Shown piece after piece: positions 23,101 to 24,360 of a DNA stretch of 24,360 nucleotides; position 1 is the first letter of the stretch; each line of letters starts with the position of its first letter. Below the pieces are notes generated by a model. It was not told the origin of the DNA. It ran no database searches and worked only from the letters and a program-made list of their open reading frames with translations. Source of the DNA: CAZJHX01 sp964545715 (GTDB lineage: Bacteria > Myxococcota_A > UBA9042 > GCA-2863065); the NCBI GenBank assembly GCA_964545715.1, contig CAZJHX010000160.1, positions 1 to 24,360 of the forward strand, in the 5' to 3' direction. Position numbers and translations under genes: made by a program.

Positions 23101-24266
23101 TGCGCCGAGTTGTCGCCCGTCCGGTCGAAGTCGACCTGCTGGGATCGGCTGGTCGTGACGGTCAGCTGGCTGGTCATGCCCGTGAACTTGTCGGTGACGG
23201 CGACGATCGCTGTGCCCGGCTCACCCGCGATCAGCAGATTGTTCTCCGACGTGACCGCCGGGCTGTCCGCAAGCAGCTCCCAATGACCGCTGCCGCCCTG
23301 GATCTTGGGCTGAAAGGTCGAGCCCTCGGGCATGCCGATGATCGCCGGCGTCGGGATCAGCGTGGCGCCCTCGGCTACCGTCACTTTGGCGTCCACCTGC
23401 TCGCCGGTGCCGACGTCGGTGATGCGGATCTCGGTGGCGCCCAGCTCTTCCGGCGCCGTGTAGGTGCCTGCCTCGTCCAGGGTGCCCAGCATGCCCTCTT
23501 TGAACGCGAACTCGAAGTTGCCCGAGCCGCCCTCGACCGCAAACGTGAACTGGCTCGTGGGCGACAGCGTCACGTCGGTCGGCGCCACGTCCATCGGCGC
23601 AACGACGTTGGCCACCGCGGTGATCACGTCCGCGCAGCCGCTGTCGGTCAGCTGAATCAGGTCGGCGGTGGGAAATACGTCGCCGGACAGGTACGCGCCC
23701 GACTTGGCGTTGACGAGGGCGTCGGATTGGTTGTCCACCAACTCAAAGTGGTAGGCGCCGGTCCCGCCCACACCCTTGAAGGTCAGCAGGTCCAGCGGCA
23801 GCACGAACGCCTCGGGCGGATCGAGCGCCAGCGGCGTCTCACACGGCAGCGTGGCCGGGTCGATCTCGGGTCCCTCATCGATCGGTGGCGGTCCCTCATC
23901 GACCGGTGGCGGTCCCTCATCGACCGGTGGCGGTCCCTCATCGACCGGTGGCGGTCCCTCATCGATCGGAGGTGGCCCCTCGTCTACAGGCGGCGGTCCC
24001 TCGTCGGTTGGCGGCGGCCCCTCGTCGGGCGGCGGTCCCTCGTCTGTGGGGACTGGCCCTTCGTCTGTGGGCGTGGGCCCCTCGTCCGGCGTTTCGCCCT
24101 CGTCAGGGGTCACAGGACCGTTGTCGGGCTCGCCCGTGGCGCCGTCCGCCGTCGTGTCCGGGCAGCCGGCCAGCAACAGGGCGATAGCGACGATCATACA
24201 CGCGGCGAGCGATCCTGCTCTAGTGGTTCGGCACGGATATTTCGAGACGCTGCCGGACCAGCGCAC
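20178..24266 (-). CDS. Giant FG-GAP lipoprotein: heptapeptide stalk, Ig-like modules, two beta-propellers
   Basis: The frame opens at a GTG at 24266 (1362 residues). Lipobox LLAGC places the lipid Cys at 35 after a long N-region; an ATG at 24197 would leave a signal without a positive charge, so the start is uncertain. Residues 36-135 are a stalk of about ten DEGPPPV-type heptads. About 140-385 holds Ig-like modules (VLPLDLLTFKGVGGTGAYHF, QFTFAVEGGSGNFEF, STFQPKIQGGSGHWELL). About 385-835 carries seven FG-GAP/VCBS Ca-loop repeats of the D-x-(D/N)-GDG-x-x-D type (e.g. DFDGDGLVDLAVGAWLAD), expected to form one seven-bladed propeller. A Pro/Glu-rich linker (about 836-865) follows. About 866-1362 has five clear plus two degenerate repeats, a likely second propeller. 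It may be an adhesin-like or ligand-binding surface protein; no enzymatic motif is seen. Confidence 0.88.
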   Translation of the reverse strand: MRWSGSVSKYPCRTTRAGSLAACMIVAIALLLAGCPDTTADGATGEPDNGPVTPDEGETPDEGPTPTDEGPVPTDEGPPPDEGPPPTDEGPPPVDEGPPPIDEGPPPVDEGPPPVDEGPPPVDEGPPPIDEGPEIDPATLPCETPLALDPPEAFVLPLDLLTFKGVGGTGAYHFELVDNQSDALVNAKSGAYLSGDVFPTADLIQLTDSGCADVITAVANVVAPMDVAPTDVTLSPTSQFTFAVEGGSGNFEFAFKEGMLGTLDEAGTYTAPEELGATEIRITDVGTGEQVDAKVTVAEGATLIPTPAIIGMPEGSTFQPKIQGGSGHWELLADSPAVTSENNLLIAGEPGTAIVAVTDKFTGMTSQLTVTTSRSQQVDFDRTGDNSAHVRIVAPGDIDGDGFPDAVLALWESDIAGVDSGAVYVYRGTPDGLEPDPVRVIGGSDRRDRFGTSLAVADFDGDGLVDLAVGAWLADVGLADNGAVFIYGGTPDGWFTETPVRVLSGPFAFDHFGRSVAACDFNGDGAMDLAVSAILGEDRDAMPVASNQGGIHVFLGHPDGFLDDADQKVWGVEQLEDGSFIYDNDLRLGWQLEAGDIDGDGLCDFAAHSHQWRFGTGGNNDGIVFVYRGVPPGELSFGGVSKEPVRIFGEVDSVDRSSHLGRHLAIGDVDGDGKAEVALGQWLHNEPNGTDRGAVRMWKGGDWALGPAKGIEAAESADWSAIGDNNYDYFGWNVKIQDVTGDGLGDVIVGSFNDEPIGGVVNAGSISIFQGVEGALPALEQTRHIGGLVGGDRFGQTTSIIGDLDGDGIPELMTHAGLSDDLGVHVGRPYLVWGLPVPPPPPEEPEDPEDPPEDPPEPEQPDPKKLVLHPVELPGEGGGSRFGEGLAVVGDVNGDGFDDLVVGAWLADMTAALNISSGAAWLYLGTADGTFDTEHALELYGHVGHSGGDFHGWSAARVGDFDGDGANDFAIVARSDDRAGNFANAGNTQYEASGTCTGNFNNGGATFVYRGTSDGTLPSKQPAYVYYGNDPGQQTLPVAGNFDFNGDGLMDVVVGGPNADENANNSGSFSVFAGRAPDPAGQILVVCDADLIVWGTNANDALGRSVAGLGDLDGDGCDEYAAGADAEDKGPGNQGLIHVIYGWNPSTDPANKCAKAPRRVVLNSTFGSARAGWSMHGGYDVDGDGVPDLAVGGFDKRTNGLSFGAAWVIPGSYIASLPTKPYVSGEAITDTYPFADPAGTLSIRVEGTATAEQFGRSVWLVPGLMQDGRAGLVVGGPLGNKAGPERTGGASVYKWDLGQGLNPVPVAILAGETDRAAGRIGEWVTAGFIAGKAVIVAGGFDASGLGLDQGAAYVLSMDPVEQ
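23868..24047 (-). repeat. 21-bp tandem repeats encoding a Pro-Asp-Glu-Gly heptad stalk
   Basis: Three perfect adjacent 21-bp copies of GGTCCCTCATCGACCGGTGG+C lie at 23890-23910, 23911-23931 and 23932-23952, with diverged copies on both sides to about 23868-24047. Each unit encodes seven residues (PPPVDEG, with Val/Ile/Thr variation), so copy number can change in frame by slippage and lengthen or shorten the stalk. Confidence 0.9.
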
Positions 24267-24360
24267 CCGCCAGCTGCGTTGGGTCGCTTCGCTCTCGCTC
24301 GACGGGCCTCCAGCCCGCCTTCGCTCGCCCGCCTTGCTGGCGGGCGCGCTGGCCGCGGCA
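24223..24360 (+). CDS. Possible partial plus-strand ORF at the right edge
   Basis: A plus-strand frame opens at a GTG at 24223 and stays open to the window end (46 codons). It reads VVRHGYFETLPDQRTRQLRW, then LSLDGPPARLRSPALLAGAL, which looks protein-like. It overlaps the first 44 bases of the FG-GAP lipoprotein gene if that starts at 24266, or diverges cleanly if that gene starts at 24197. The minus strand is also open here, and GC is very high, so open frames mean little. No family is recognised and no clear ribosome site is seen. Confidence 0.3.
   Translation, partial: MVRHGYFETLPDQRTRQLRWVASLSLDGPPARLRSPALLAGALAAA
24303..24346. repeat. Two adjacent GC-rich hairpins at the right edge
   Basis: CGGGC-CTCCA-GCCCG (24303-24317) is followed by an 8-bp perfect stem CGCCCGCC-TTGCT-GGCGGGCG (24326-24346). 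There is no T-tract. They could be an extragenic repeat element, an mRNA structure, or a by-product of GC-rich coding sequence. Confidence 0.4.

Noticed and set aside
23868..24047. Possible CRISPR-like array
   Set aside because: Copies are directly adjacent 21-mers without unique spacers, and they encode in-frame heptads; no cas genes are present.
23885..24187. Plus-strand ORF with VAVPHRP repeats
   Set aside because: It is the reverse reading of the 21-bp stalk repeat of the FG-GAP lipoprotein.
1..24360. tRNA, rRNA, insertion sequence or phage genes
   Set aside because: Nothing resembling a tRNA cloverleaf, rRNA, transposase or integrase was recognised by reading; a covariance-model search would be needed to be certain about small RNAs.

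Overview
The window is high-GC bacterial DNA. Its style matches large-genome, predatory or social delta-type bacteria (Myxococcota or Bradymonadia-like): many lipoproteins on Asp/Thr/Gly/Pro-rich stalks, MopE-type metal-binding repeats, FG-GAP propellers and a GGT lipoprotein. The lineage is an inference from protein style only; no rRNA or tRNA is visible. About 17 complete genes, one partial gene at the left edge and one doubtful partial ORF at the right edge fill nearly all of it. Nine gene products carry a lipoprotein signal peptide with a lipobox Cys, and none has Asp right after that Cys.

Left part (1-5743): a partial Cys-rich stalk lipoprotein (minus) diverges from a tightly packed plus-strand run. 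That run holds a tandem universal stress protein, a 917-residue lipoprotein with a PEP/pyruvate dikinase-type ATP-grasp domain preceded by a phosphohistidine-like segment, and a lipoprotein related to purple acid phosphatases. A small lipoprotein converges on the run. Encoding a possible phosphotransferase and a phosphatase, both exported, next to an ATP-binding stress protein is the most system-like feature here.

Middle part (6012-7950): a small defence/stability island made of an Mrr-type restriction endonuclease (minus) and a HigB/HigA-type toxin-antitoxin pair (plus). The toxin has no normal start codon where the family begins. An 18-bp direct repeat with two mismatches flanks the pair.

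From 7990 to 13498: an ASH/PKD/DUF2135-like lipoprotein follows a PepT-like M20 peptidase on the minus strand. Across a 52-bp shared promoter, a PaaI-like hotdog thioesterase and an overlapping gamma-glutamyltranspeptidase lipoprotein run on the plus strand, followed by a small protein with a flagellar-rod-like C-terminal helix.

From 13524 to the end: a lipoprotein with about 49 mature cysteines, a periplasmic cyclophilin coupled to a PEBP/YbhB protein, an unknown three-segment membrane protein, and two giant surface lipoproteins on the minus strand. One giant has six MopE-type metal-binding repeats plus a Vgb/NHL-like propeller. The other has a heptapeptide stalk, Ig-like modules and two probable seven-bladed FG-GAP propellers. 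The right edge is GC-rich, open in several frames and rich in hairpins.
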